Counted from the first letter of the stretch, positions 1 to 7,988 are shown. The stretch: 64,000 nucleotides of DNA from Stagnihabitans lacustris (GCF_025950525.1 NZ_JAPDGS010000001.1:744001-808000); one strand, 5' to 3'. Notes: a model not told the origin generated them from the letters alone. Numbers and translations: made by a program.

Positions 1-29
1 TAGAGGGAAACGAGGTCGGTATCGCTCAT
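1..29 (-). CDS. Start of a minus-strand gene, partial
   Basis: Read on the minus strand, an ATG at position 29 opens a frame that leaves the window after nine codons (MSDTDLVSL). That is too little to identify a product. In related Rhodobacteraceae I recall a NifU/IscU-like iron-sulfur scaffold gene divergent from hisI whose protein begins in a very similar way, so that is my best guess; it rests on context and memory, not on domain evidence. The 237 bases to hisI would carry both promoters. Confidence 0.4.
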
Positions 30-52
30 CGCGGGCTCCGGCTGGAAGCGGC

Positions 53-80
53 CCCTTTGGCCAGATGGGGGGCCAAAGGG
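53..80. repeat. Perfect 10-bp hairpin in the hisI upstream region
   Basis: Arms at 53-62 (CCCTTTGGCC) and 71-80 (GGCCAAAGGG) are exactly complementary around an 8-nt loop. It lies between the divergent partial gene and hisI, and no T-tract follows, so it is not an obvious terminator. The rest of 81-266 is rich in GGCC motifs; I see no other feature in it. Confidence 0.4.
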
Positions 81-266
81 ACCATTGGATTGCGTGTGGC
101 CTTGGCGGCCGCGTCATTGGCAGCGGCCTGGACGGCCACCGGAGAGGGCGTGGCATTAGTGGCCACGGGAGGCGGGTATGGCTTTGACGGCCGCAGCAGG
201 GGTTGTGGTCAACCTGGCCACAAATGGTTAGATAGCCCTCGCCGCAGCCCCCGCCAAGGAGTCCTC

Positions 267-632
267 ATGTCCAATTCCTTCGATCCCGCCACTTTGCGCT
301 ATGATGATCGCGGGCTGATCCCCTGCATCGCGCAGGATCAGGCCTCGGGCCAGGTGCTGATGTTCGCCTGGATGAACGCCGCCGCGGTCGCCCGCACGCT
401 GGAAACCGGCCGCGTCACCTATTGGAGCCGGTCTCGCCAGGCCTTCTGGGTCAAGGGCGAAAGCTCGGGCCACCATCAGGTCCTGGTCGAGCTGCGCCTT
501 GATTGCGACCGCGACTGCCTTTTGGCGCTGGTCACGCAAGAGGGACCGGCCTGCCACACCAACCGGCGGTCGTGCTTTTACACCGCGATCCGCGCGGGTG
601 CGGAAGTCGAGATCATGGCGCCCATCGCCTGA
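267..632 (+). CDS. hisI: Phosphoribosyl-AMP cyclohydrolase
   Basis: This 121-residue cytoplasmic enzyme opens the purine ring of phosphoribosyl-AMP in step three of histidine biosynthesis. The family signature is complete: YWSRSR at about residues 52-57, GESSG at 64-68, the metal-binding DCDRD at 79-83, and the zinc cysteines in CHT (C96) and SCF (C103). Length is normal for a stand-alone HisI without the HisE domain. The ATG at 267 is chosen because AAGGA lies at 256-260 and homologues begin near here; the open frame runs further upstream but looks non-coding. Its 3' end overlaps a minus-strand small ORF by 55 bp. Confidence 0.95.
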   Translation: MSNSFDPATLRYDDRGLIPCIAQDQASGQVLMFAWMNAAAVARTLETGRVTYWSRSRQAFWVKGESSGHHQVLVELRLDCDRDCLLALVTQEGPACHTNRRSCFYTAIRAGAEVEIMAPIA

Positions 633-823
633 AGCCTTTGCATCGGCCAGCCGGGGCGCGGCTCTGCCCTGGCCAAATCTGGATTGGCCAAATCTGCTCT
701 GGCCAGGATCTGCGCCTCGCGGCGTTGCAGCCGGGCCATGTCGCGCCGGATCGCGGCCAGTTCGGCGGCCATCTGTCGGGCCGTGCTGGTGGTCATGTCG
801 GAATGGGGGGCAGGGTCGGGCAT
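578..823 (-). CDS. Small coiled-coil ORF antisense to the hisI end
   Basis: An 81-codon frame with a good minus-strand ribosome site (GGAG, 7 nt before the ATG at 823). The central part (ARQMAAELAAIRRDMARL and following) is a charged, heptad-like helix. I do not recognise a family. The middle of the protein is encoded by a 15-bp tandem repeat at 669-713, giving five-residue near-repeats (ARADL, ANPDL, ARAEP). The last 55 bp overlap hisI convergently. It may be a real Rhodobacteraceae-specific small protein or a chance frame; the ribosome site and helix favour a gene. A second ATG nine codons in is possible. Confidence 0.5.
   Translation of the reverse strand: MPDPAPHSDMTTSTARQMAAELAAIRRDMARLQRREAQILARADLANPDLARAEPRPGWPMQRLQAMGAMISTSAPARIAV
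669..713. repeat. 15-bp tandem repeat, three copies
   Basis: Units at 669-683, 684-698 and 699-713 follow the pattern (C/T)TGGCCAAATCTGNN; the third is diverged. It sits just past hisI and inside the small minus-strand ORF. It resembles other 15- and 18-bp arrays at gene borders in this window. Confidence 0.75.
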
Positions 824-1141
824 CAGGATTCTCCGGTATGGGCCAAGTTCGGCGCGGCTTCCGTTCTGGATATGTTCAGGTTGCCTCAGAAGGGTTAACC
901 AAAGATTTCGCCCCGTTTCTCCCGCCCTGTCCGCTGCCTGCGGCCCGGAAGCCTCCCCCCTGTCCGCCCCGAAATTCCGCCATTTTGCGGGATGTTGGCG
1001 GGCAAACCGCGGCCATGCCCTGTTGCCCCTGTCCGGCACTTGTGGCAAGACAAGTCCAGCGGGTCGGGCGGCCCTTGGTTCGGCCTGACCCTTCCCGTGT
1101 CGCAAACCCTTCCCGTGTCGCAAACCTTCCGGATGCCCCAG
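824..1141. other. Intergenic stretch before the pcm-like gene
   Basis: These 318 bases hold no convincing gene. The left end carries the ribosome site of the small minus-strand ORF. The right end carries a two-copy 18-bp repeat just before the pcm-like start. The promoter of the methyltransferase gene presumably lies here, but I cannot point to a convincing -35/-10 pair. Confidence 0.6.
1089..1124. repeat. 18-bp tandem repeat, two exact copies
   Basis: CCCTTCCCGTGTCGCAAA occurs at 1089-1106 and again at 1107-1124 without a gap, ending 17 bp before the methyltransferase start codon. Being so close upstream it lies in or near the 5' untranslated region. Confidence 0.85.
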
Positions 1142-1777
1142 ATGACCGATTTTGCTTCCCGCCGCGTGACGATGGTCGATACCCAGGTCCGGCCGCAGGA
1201 CGTGACCAAATTCCCGATCATCGCCGCCATGCTCGCGGTCCCGCGTGAGGCCTATGTGCCCGCGGCCGCGCGCGAAGCGGCCTATGTCGGGCAGAATGTC
1301 ACTCTGGCACCGGGACGCGTCGCGCTGGAACCGCGGTCGCTGGCGAAACTGTTGGACGCGCTGGATGTGAACCAGGGCGAGACCGCCCTCGTTATCGCGG
1401 CAGGCTATGGCTATGCTGCCGCGGTCCTGGCCGATATGGGCGCCAAGGTCACGGCGCTGGAATCCGACGCCACCATGGCCGAGGCCGCGCGCGCCAACCT
1501 TGGGGCCTTGGCCCAAGTTGTGACTGGCCCGCTGGCCGAAGGCGTCAAGGGCGGCTTCGACCTGATCCTGATCGAGGGCGCAATCGAGGCTTTGCCCCCG
1601 GCGATTGCCGCACAATTGAACGAAGGCGGCCGCATCGGCGCAATCTTCATGGAAGGCCCCCTTGGCATCGGCCGGATCGCACATAAGTTGGACGGCAAGA
1701 TCGGCTGGCGGCAGGTGTTCAATGCGACCGCCCCGGTTCTGCCCGGATTCGAAGCTCCCCGCGCTTTCGTGCTTTAA
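1142..1777 (+). CDS. Protein-L-isoaspartate O-methyltransferase family protein
   Basis: A 211-residue SAM-dependent methyltransferase of the PIMT family, which repairs isoaspartyl residues in damaged proteins. The glycine motif is IAAGYGY at residues 85-91, with the acidic end of the next strand at E107. The region GQNVTLAP (50-57) aligns with the active loop of PIMT, where classical enzymes have a serine; here it is threonine, so substrate specificity may have drifted. The start at 1142 (MTDFASRR) matches how close relatives begin; an in-frame ATG at 1133 is possible. It precedes tolC, an arrangement I recall as conserved in alphaproteobacteria including Caulobacter. Confidence 0.85.
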   Translation: MTDFASRRVTMVDTQVRPQDVTKFPIIAAMLAVPREAYVPAAAREAAYVGQNVTLAPGRVALEPRSLAKLLDALDVNQGETALVIAAGYGYAAAVLADMGAKVTALESDATMAEAARANLGALAQVVTGPLAEGVKGGFDLILIEGAIEALPPAIAAQLNEGGRIGAIFMEGPLGIGRIAHKLDGKIGWRQVFNATAPVLPGFEAPRAFVL

Positions 1778-1860
1778 GGGCTTCGTGGTTTAAACATGGG
1801 CCAAAAGGCCCGGATGGCGCCACGACGGGTCCCCGCCGGACGCTCGCAATGAGGTGGATG

Positions 1861-3243
1861 ATGCGGAAACTCGTGGCAAGACTGATGACGGGGGCGGCGC
1901 TTCTGGCCCCCATGGCCTCTTGGTCGGAAACCCTGAGCGACGCTTTGGTCGCGGCCTATCGCAATTCGAACCTGCTGCAGCAAAATCAGGCGGTTCTGCG
2001 CGCGGCGGATGAAGATGTGGCCACCGCGGTCGGCACGCTTTTGCCGGTGCTGAGCTTTCAGGGCAAGGTCGGCTATGCCTACAACACCCAGCCGGGGCTG
2101 TTTTCCTCATCGGAAACCAACAGCGGCAGCCTGACCCTGGCCCTGTCCCAGACGCTTCTGGATTTCGGTCGCGGGCGCCTGGGCATCGACATCAAGAATG
2201 AACTGGTGCTGGCGACGCGGGCGTCGCTGGTCAATGTCGAACAGCAAGTGCTTCTGGACGCGATTTCGGCTTATGTGGACATGTCTTTGCAGACCGAATT
2301 GGTCGCGGCGCAGCAATCCAACGTCCGCCTGATCACCGAAGACCTGAAGGCCGCGCAAGACAAGTTCGACGTGGGCGAAGTGACCAAGACCGACGTTGCC
2401 CTGGCCGAAGCGCAACTGGCCTCGGCCCGGGCGGGGCTTGCTGCTGCGCAGGGCAATTTCAACGCCGCGCGCGAGCGGTATAATGCCGCCATCGGCCATT
2501 ATCCGGCGGCGCTTTCGGCCGTGCCCAATCCCAAGATCGCGGTCCGCAAGGTCGAAGAGGCGCGGGCGCTGGCCCTGTCGAATCACCCGGTGATCTCGCA
2601 GGCCGAACATCAGGCCAAGGCCGCCGATATCGGGATCGAGCTGGCCAAGGCGCAGTTCCGCCCCGAGCTTTCGGGCACGGTCACGATCACGCAGGGCTTT
2701 GACGAGGGTGGGTTCAACGGTGAAAACCTGAACAAATCCGTGGGCTTGACGCTGGATCAGACGATCTATGCCGGCGGGCGGCTGTCGTCGGCGCTGCGCT
2801 CGGCGGTGGCCTCGTCGCAACAGGCCCATGCGGCGCAGTTGCAAACCGGGGTTCAGGTGTCGGAATCGGTGGGCAAGGCGTGGTCGAATATCCTTGTGGC
2901 CAATGCTTCGCTTTCGGCCAACCGCGAGCAGATCCGCGCGGCCCAGGCGGCCTATGACGGCGTGAAACAAGAGGCCGACTTGGGCAGCCGCACGACGCTG
3001 GACGTGCTGCAGGCCGAACAGACGCTGTTGTCGGCCAAGGCGGCCGCGCTGCAGGCCCAGGCGAATCTGTCGATCAGCCAATATGCGCTTTTGTCCGCCA
3101 TGGGCCTGTTGACGGCCGAAGATTTGCAGCTTGGTATCCCGACTTTCGACCCCGAGGCCTATTACAACGCGGTCAAATCGGCGCCCTCGACCTCGACCCG
3201 CGGGGCAAAGCTGGACAAAATTCTTGCGACCTTGGGCAAATAA
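1861..3243 (+). CDS. tolC: TolC family outer membrane efflux/secretion channel
   Basis: A 460-residue TolC-type protein that trimerises into an outer-membrane barrel plus periplasmic tunnel, serving type I secretion and drug efflux. It starts with a signal peptide (MRKLVARLMTGAALLAPMAS) and shows the family's internal duplication: two repeats of long alanine/glutamine-rich helices, each with a strand segment (near FQGKVGYAY and near LSGTVTITQGF). GAGG at 1851-1854 fits the ATG at 1861 best; 1858 and 1849 are alternatives. It lies 83 bp after the pcm-like gene. The RTX protein at 55-56 kb is a plausible type of substrate. Confidence 0.95.
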   Translation: MRKLVARLMTGAALLAPMASWSETLSDALVAAYRNSNLLQQNQAVLRAADEDVATAVGTLLPVLSFQGKVGYAYNTQPGLFSSSETNSGSLTLALSQTLLDFGRGRLGIDIKNELVLATRASLVNVEQQVLLDAISAYVDMSLQTELVAAQQSNVRLITEDLKAAQDKFDVGEVTKTDVALAEAQLASARAGLAAAQGNFNAARERYNAAIGHYPAALSAVPNPKIAVRKVEEARALALSNHPVISQAEHQAKAADIGIELAKAQFRPELSGTVTITQGFDEGGFNGENLNKSVGLTLDQTIYAGGRLSSALRSAVASSQQAHAAQLQTGVQVSESVGKAWSNILVANASLSANREQIRAAQAAYDGVKQEADLGSRTTLDVLQAEQTLLSAKAAALQAQANLSISQYALLSAMGLLTAEDLQLGIPTFDPEAYYNAVKSAPSTSTRGAKLDKILATLGK

Positions 3244-3271
3244 GGCGCAATCTGCGTAGAATATTAACCAA

Positions 3272-3308
3272 ACCCGGGCTTTGCTTGAAGGCAAGGCCCG
3301 GGTGTCTT
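3272..3308 (+). terminator. Terminator after tolC
   Basis: Arms 3272-3284 and 3291-3303 pair over 13 positions with one G-T, loop TTGAAG, followed by GTCTT. It separates tolC from the PopZ-like gene. Confidence 0.7.
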
Positions 3309-3365
3309 AATCTCGGATCAGGCCCCAGAGTGGGCGTTTGAACAGGCGAGCGGCGAGGCGGAACC

Positions 3366-4322
3366 ATGTCGGATGCAAAGACGGCGGCAGAGATCGAGGA
3401 CATCCTTTCTTCGATCCGGCGACTCGTCTCGCAGGACCGCAAGGCTGCGGCCACTGCGCCGCGTCCACAGATATTGTCGCGCCTGGTGGTCGAAGATCGC
3501 CTGATCCTGACGCCGGCCCAGCGGATTGCGCCGGACCATCGCCCCTCGGCAACGGTGACGCCCTTGAAACGGCCGGAGCCTTCTGCGGCGCAGTCCTGGC
3601 CCGAAGCCGAAGAGGCTTTTCATCGCCCCGCCAGGCAGGAGGAGCGCGCGCCCGGACCGTCTGCGACACCTCCGCCTGCGTCCGGTGCCTTGCCCCAGGA
3701 CGCGGCCTTCGCTGCCGGGTCCGTTTCTCCGCTGCCTTTGACCGCGGCGCTTCCCCCGAAGTCCGTCTCGCAAAGGTCCGTGGTCCAGTCGGCAGGGCAG
3801 GAGCCCGGCGTTGCAGAGCCCAAGGCGCAGTCGGCAGAGCCCGGCCGCCTGCATCTTGCCACCCCCGGTCTGACGCCCACGACCCTTGGCGCCGATGCGC
3901 TCGCCTGGGAATCAGAGACCGGCGATGCCTCGCCCGATCTGTCCAGCCTCGACTGGTCCAGTTTTACCTTCGCCCGCCGCCCCATGGCCGAAACCTACGC
4001 CGCCCGCTCTCGCGCGGCAGAGCGTTTGACGGCGCCGTCCGCATCGCAGCCAATCCCCGCGCCTGAAATCCTGCGCGCCCCCGCGCCGCAACCCGCAGCC
4101 GAACCCTTGGATCTTGGCGCGGAAACCCCCGAGGCCGAGCCGGTCCAACCGATCCTGCAACAAGAAGACAGTATCTTTTCCGAAGATGTCCTGCGCGAAT
4201 TGGTCCGCGACCTGATCCGCGAGCAGCTGCAAGGCGACCTGGGTGAGCGGATCACCCGCAACATCCGAAAACTCGTCAAGGCCGAGATCGCCCGCGCCAT
4301 CTCGGTTCAAGCCCTGGAATAG
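3366..4322 (+). CDS. DUF2497 / PopZ-like polar organising protein
   Basis: A 318-residue protein with the PopZ layout: a conserved N-terminal helix (AEIEDILSSIRRLVSQD, about residues 8-24), a long low-complexity proline/alanine/acid linker (about 30-255), and a conserved C-terminal helical module (EDVLRELVRDLIREQL to the end) that in Caulobacter PopZ drives oligomerisation. PopZ forms a pole-located network that anchors ParB-parS and recruits cell-cycle proteins. Position after tolC matches Caulobacter, where popZ lies between the tolC homologue rsaF and valS; here valS is about 24 kb away. Family assignment is firm; a polar role in this organism is inferred. Confidence 0.85.
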   Translation: MSDAKTAAEIEDILSSIRRLVSQDRKAAATAPRPQILSRLVVEDRLILTPAQRIAPDHRPSATVTPLKRPEPSAAQSWPEAEEAFHRPARQEERAPGPSATPPPASGALPQDAAFAAGSVSPLPLTAALPPKSVSQRSVVQSAGQEPGVAEPKAQSAEPGRLHLATPGLTPTTLGADALAWESETGDASPDLSSLDWSSFTFARRPMAETYAARSRAAERLTAPSASQPIPAPEILRAPAPQPAAEPLDLGAETPEAEPVQPILQQEDSIFSEDVLRELVRDLIREQLQGDLGERITRNIRKLVKAEIARAISVQALE

Positions 4323-4334
4323 GCCGGACCTGTC

Positions 4335-4424
4335 CCGGCCTGCCGCGCGAAACCGGCCTGTCGTGCGAAACCGGCCTGTCGTGCGAAACCGGCCTGTCGT
4401 GCGAAACCGGCCTGTCGTGCGAAC
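4335..4424. repeat. 18-bp tandem array, five copies
   Basis: The unit CCGGCCTGTCGTGCGAAA is repeated from 4353 to 4424 (four copies, the last base differing) with a diverged first copy at 4335-4352. It begins 13 bp after the stop of the DUF2497 gene and ends 6 bp before the terminator stem, so it would lie in the mRNA 3' untranslated region. Confidence 0.95.
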
Positions 4425-4430
4425 ACCCAA

Positions 4431-4454
4431 AGCGCCCTGCGGGGCGCTTTTTCT
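4431..4454 (+). terminator. Rho-independent terminator of the DUF2497 gene
   Basis: Stem AGCGCCC / GGGCGCT (4431-4437 and 4442-4448), loop TGCG, then TTTTCTT. A canonical intrinsic terminator on the plus strand. Confidence 0.85.
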
Positions 4455-4479
4455 TGGCGCGCCCCAAGCCGACAAACCC

Positions 4480-4509
4480 CCAAAGAAAAACGCGCCCCGA
4501 AGGGCGCGT
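4480..4509 (-). terminator. Rho-independent terminator of the minus-strand gene
   Basis: On the minus strand, ACGCGCCC-TTCG-GGGCGCGT (4509-4490) is followed by TTTTCTTT. The UUCG loop closed by C-G is an especially stable tetraloop. It serves the DUF6280-like gene ending at 4595. Confidence 0.85.
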
Positions 4510-4540
4510 CAAGACGGCACGGCGTATTCCAAACTGGGCC

Positions 4541-4600
4541 TTGGCAAACTCAGGCTTGGCAAACTCAGGCTTGGCAAACTCAGGCTTGGCAAACTCAGGC
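4541..4600. repeat. 15-bp tandem array, four exact copies, covering a stop codon
   Basis: TTGGCAAACTCAGGC is repeated exactly at 4541-4555, 4556-4570, 4571-4585 and 4586-4600. The stop codon of the minus-strand gene (4595-4597, read as TGA) is inside the last unit, so the other three copies are 3' untranslated sequence of that gene. Confidence 0.95.
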
Positions 4601-4921
4601 GGCGTCGGCCTGCTCTGCTTCCAGCGCATGGCGGCGCTCGCTCTCTTCGCGCGACAGCGCGACAGAGGTGCGAATCCCCTTGGCCACGAATTCCATCAGA
4701 CCTTTCACGACACGCTCGTTCGGGTCGATCCCGGCACAGGACAAAACCTCGCGGCCATCGCGCGAACGGGCCCAACGGGCGATCTGATCCGGCCCATTGC
4801 CGTATTTTTTGTCATCCGCGATGGCATCATCCAACGCAGCCAGCACAACAGCGGCAAAAAGCTTGCGCGCGCGCTGACCTTGTTCGAAGTTAAAGGCGGT
4901 GCTGTCAACGAAATCGGCCAT
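4595..4921 (-). CDS. Conserved small protein, probably DUF6280
   Basis: A 108-residue soluble, highly charged protein. The sequence (for example KKYGNGPDQIARWARSRD and LSCAGIDPNERV) strongly resembles a protein kept almost unchanged across Rhodobacteraceae, which I believe is DUF6280; its function is unknown. No signal peptide, membrane helix or catalytic motif is visible. The last residues (EAEQADAA) run into a 15-bp tandem repeat that contains the stop codon. It is divergent from the IMPase-family gene, with a 230-bp shared promoter region, and has its own terminator at 4480-4509. Confidence 0.8.
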   Translation of the reverse strand: MADFVDSTAFNFEQGQRARKLFAAVVLAALDDAIADDKKYGNGPDQIARWARSRDGREVLSCAGIDPNERVVKGLMEFVAKGIRTSVALSREESERRHALEAEQADAA

Positions 4922-5151
4922 GGCGGTTCCAGTTCTTCTTTGTCTTGTCTTTCCCGACGTTCCGCGCTTGTAACGGTTTGGCGACGATTCGTCATACCGG
5001 TCAGCACAAGCCCGCCTTGCGTCTGGTGCATGGCTCAGGATGTGTTAACCACAATCTGGTTGCCAAGCGGGCATGGAACCCACGATATATGGGGCGCGGC
5101 CCAAGTCTTTCAAGATTGCGCCGCATTTTTGCCATTATCCGGATTGCGCCG

Positions 5152-5988
5152 ATGTCAGAGCCCAAAGCTCCCCCCTTGACGATTCCAAAGCAGGCCATCC
5201 TTGCGGCGGTCCGTGACGCCGCCCGCACCGCCATCCTGCCGCGTTTTCGCAACCTGCAAGCCGGGCAGATCGCGGCCAAGACCGGCCCGCAAGACATCGT
5301 CACCGCCGCCGACCTTGAGTCCGAGGCGCTGATCACCGCCTCCCTGGCCGAGGTCTGGCCCGATGTGCCGCTGTTCGGCGAAGAGGGCGTGGCGCGCGAC
5401 CCCGCTTTGCGCGACAGAATGGGAGCCGAGACCTGCGTGATCCTTGACCCCGTCGATGGCACCTGGAATTTCGCGGCCGGCCTGGGGCTTTTCGCCGTGC
5501 TTTTGGCCGTTGTGCAGGCGGGGCGCCCGGTTTGGGGGGTGAATTACGACCCGATCCTGGACGACTGGATCGAAGCGGATGCCGAAACCGCGCTTTGGAC
5601 CAGCGCCGCGGGTCCACGTCGCCTGAAGACCGCCGCGCCCAAGCCTGCCGCGCAATTGGTGGGCTATGTGCCGCATGGGCTGTTCACCGGCCCCAAGCGG
5701 CGCCACGCCTTGCTGGCCGGTGAGGGTTACGCCCGCGTGACATCGCTGCGCTGTGCGGCGCATGAATACCGGATGCTGATTTCGGGACAGGTGGATTTCA
5801 TGCTGTCGGCCCCCGTGGCGCATCCTTGGGACCATGCGGCGGGGGTCCTGGCGACCCAGGCCGCGGGCGGTGTCGCGCGCTTTTTGGACGGGCAGGACTA
5901 TACCACAACCCGGCGTGAGGGCGTGCTTCTGGCCGCCAGCAGCGCCGAGGTCTGGGAGCAGGTCGCCCGGGATTACGCCGGACTTTGA
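5152..5988 (+). CDS. Inositol monophosphatase family phosphatase
   Basis: A 278-residue Mg-dependent, lithium-sensitive-type phosphatase. Metal ligands are in GEEG (76-79) and DPVDGT (99-104), and the third family motif appears as WDHAAG near residue 225. Members hydrolyse inositol phosphate, histidinol phosphate (HisN) or 3'-phosphoadenosine phosphate (CysQ). The sequence does not clearly decide among them; histidinol phosphatase is possible but hisI is 4.5 kb away and not in an operon with it. The ATG at 5152 lacks a strong ribosome site but is where homology begins. It converges on the next gene, 8 bp apart. Confidence 0.88.
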   Translation: MSEPKAPPLTIPKQAILAAVRDAARTAILPRFRNLQAGQIAAKTGPQDIVTAADLESEALITASLAEVWPDVPLFGEEGVARDPALRDRMGAETCVILDPVDGTWNFAAGLGLFAVLLAVVQAGRPVWGVNYDPILDDWIEADAETALWTSAAGPRRLKTAAPKPAAQLVGYVPHGLFTGPKRRHALLAGEGYARVTSLRCAAHEYRMLISGQVDFMLSAPVAHPWDHAAGVLATQAAGGVARFLDGQDYTTTRREGVLLAASSAEVWEQVARDYAGL

Positions 5989-5996
5989 AGGGGGCT

Positions 5997-6776
5997 TTAG
6001 GCGCTCATCTTCAGGGGCGTGCCGGCGGTCCAGGCGCGGGCGGCCTCGCCAAAGGCCGCAAACAGCGGCCGCGAGACCGGGTCATCGGCGGCGTTCCATT
6101 CGGGATGCCATTGCACGGCCAGGGTAAAGCCCGGCGCGTCGCGCACCAGGATCGCTTCGGGCGTGCCGTCGGTGGCGTGACCCTCGATCACGATGCGGGC
6201 GCCGGGGCGGTCAATGCCCTGGCCATGCAGCGTGTTGGTCATCACCTGCGTCGCGCCCATCAGGCGGTGAAACACACCGCCTTCGGTCAGATGCACGGCA
6301 TGGCGCAGGGCGAATTGTTCGTGCAACTGGCCATCGGGCGGCATCCGGTGGTTCATCCGCCCCGGAAGCTCGCGGATTTCGGGGTGCAAAGAGCCGCCCA
6401 TCGCCACGTTGACCTCTTGGAACCCGCGGCAGATACCAAGGAAGGGTTGGCCGCGTTCGACACAGGCCCGGATCAGCGGCAGGGTGATGGCATCGCGGGC
6501 GCGGTCAAAGGCGCCATGGGCGGGGGTTTCGGGCTCGCCATATTCGGAAGGATGCACATTGGGCCGCCCCCCGGTCAAAAGGAAGCCGTCACAGGTCGCC
6601 AGCAATTCCTCGACCGAGACGAAGGCCGGGTCAGAGGGGATGATCAGCGGCATCGCCCCCGCCACATCGGCCACGGCGGATGCGTTCATCGTGCCGCTCG
6701 AATGGATCGGGTAGCGGTCGTTGAACAGGGCGTAATTGCCGATGATGCCGATGATGGGGCGTTTTTTGCGGTTCAT
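5997..6776 (-). CDS. Class I glutamine amidotransferase-like hydrolase (PuuD/peptidase C26)
   Basis: A 259-residue protein of the gamma-glutamyl-GABA hydrolase family. The catalytic cysteine is in GICRGFQE (C116), and the histidine-glutamate pair is in WHPEW near the C-terminus. E. coli PuuD, in this family, cleaves gamma-glutamyl-GABA during putrescine breakdown; other members have unknown gamma-glutamyl substrates. No other puu gene is next to it, so the substrate is open. It is divergent from the P1 peptidase gene, with 144 bp between the start codons. Confidence 0.88.
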   Translation of the reverse strand: MNRKKRPIIGIIGNYALFNDRYPIHSSGTMNASAVADVAGAMPLIIPSDPAFVSVEELLATCDGFLLTGGRPNVHPSEYGEPETPAHGAFDRARDAITLPLIRACVERGQPFLGICRGFQEVNVAMGGSLHPEIRELPGRMNHRMPPDGQLHEQFALRHAVHLTEGGVFHRLMGATQVMTNTLHGQGIDRPGARIVIEGHATDGTPEAILVRDAPGFTLAVQWHPEWNAADDPVSRPLFAAFGEAARAWTAGTPLKMSA

Positions 6777-6920
6777 GATGATTTCGTGACGGTTTCAGCG
6801 AATCTAGGTCAGGAAGTCTGGAACGGAAAGCCTTGAAATTGCGCAAATGGGTCAAGGTCGCTTGATCATGGGCGCGCAATGCCTGCAAATCGGGCGGAGA
6901 CCCCTTGATAAGGCCGCGCC

Positions 6921-7988
6921 ATGCCCAAACCCCGTGCCCGTGATCTTGGTTTGCCCTTTCCGGGGCGGCCCGGGCCCTTTAACGCGATCACCGATGTGGC
7001 CGGCGTGCAGGTCGGCTTTTGCACCCTGACCGATCCGGCCCGCGGGATGCGGACCGGTGTGACCGCGATCTTGCCCCGACGTGAGACCTCGCCCAGCCCG
7101 GTCTGGGCCGGGCAATTCACGCTGAATGGCAATGGCGAGATGACGGGGACGCATTGGATCAACGATGCGGGCTATTTCGTCGGACCCATCTGCCTGACCA
7201 ACACGCATGGGGTGGGGGCGGTTCATCACGGCGTGACCGAATGGATGATCGAGACCTATGCCGACTGGTTCGGCCGCGAACACGCCTGGGCCATGCCGGT
7301 CGTGGCCGAGACCTATGACGGCATCCTGAACGACATCAACGCTCTGCATGTGGCACCGCAGGATGCGCGCGCGGCGATCGAGGCGGCCAAGGGCGGCTTT
7401 GTCGCCGAGGGCTCGACCGGGGGTGGCAACGGGATGATCGCCTATGAATGGAAGGCGGGGACGGGGACGGCCTCACGCGGGGTCACGCTGGCGGGGCAGG
7501 AGTTTACGGTGGGGGTGCTGGTGCAGGCCAACCACGGGCGGCGCGACTGGTTTCAGGTGCTGGGGCGGCCGGTGGGGCGGCTGATGCCCGAAGGCGCCTG
7601 GCGCGACAGGGAACAGGGCTCGATCATCGTGGTGGTGGCGACCGATGCGCCTCTGTCGGCCCTGACGCTGCGGCACCTGGCGCGGAGGGCTGCGATGGGG
7701 GTGGCGCGGGGCGGCACGCCGGGGGGCAATTCCTCGGGCGATATCTTTCTGGCGTTTTCGACGGCCCATCCGGGGCCGATGCCCCAGGCGGCCTGGCCCT
7801 TGATTTCGCGGTCAGAGCTGAACCAGGAGATCGTCGATCCGCTATACCTTGCGGCGGCCGAGGCGACCGAAGAGGCCGTGGTCAATGCCATTGTCGCAGG
7901 GGTCGATGTGGCGGCGGTCAAGCCGCGGGGGCTGGTGGTCAAGGGCATCGACACCGCGGCGCTGGCGGCGCTATTTGCCGGGGCCTGA
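6921..7988 (+). CDS. P1 family (S58, DmpA-like) peptidase
   Basis: A 355-residue N-terminal-nucleophile hydrolase related to DmpA L-aminopeptidase/D-esterase and beta-peptidyl aminopeptidases. These are made as one chain and cut themselves in front of the nucleophile serine. The processing motif GGNSSGD is at 268-274, so cleavage is expected between N270 and S271, giving a large and a small subunit. The characteristic NTHGVGAVHHGV is near residues 93-104. Start at 6921 (MPKPRARDLG) fits the family. Its last 18 bp overlap the convergent aminotransferase gene. Confidence 0.88.
   Translation: MPKPRARDLGLPFPGRPGPFNAITDVAGVQVGFCTLTDPARGMRTGVTAILPRRETSPSPVWAGQFTLNGNGEMTGTHWINDAGYFVGPICLTNTHGVGAVHHGVTEWMIETYADWFGREHAWAMPVVAETYDGILNDINALHVAPQDARAAIEAAKGGFVAEGSTGGGNGMIAYEWKAGTGTASRGVTLAGQEFTVGVLVQANHGRRDWFQVLGRPVGRLMPEGAWRDREQGSIIVVVATDAPLSALTLRHLARRAAMGVARGGTPGGNSSGDIFLAFSTAHPGPMPQAAWPLISRSELNQEIVDPLYLAAAEATEEAVVNAIVAGVDVAAVKPRGLVVKGIDTAALAALFAGA

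Noticed and set aside
4335..4600. Tandem arrays considered as a CRISPR
   Set aside because: Units are 15-18 bp without unique spacers, and there is no cas gene.
7971..7988. 18-bp overlap of convergent P1 peptidase and aminotransferase genes
   Set aside because: Both ends are normal for their families; short convergent overlaps are common in compact genomes.
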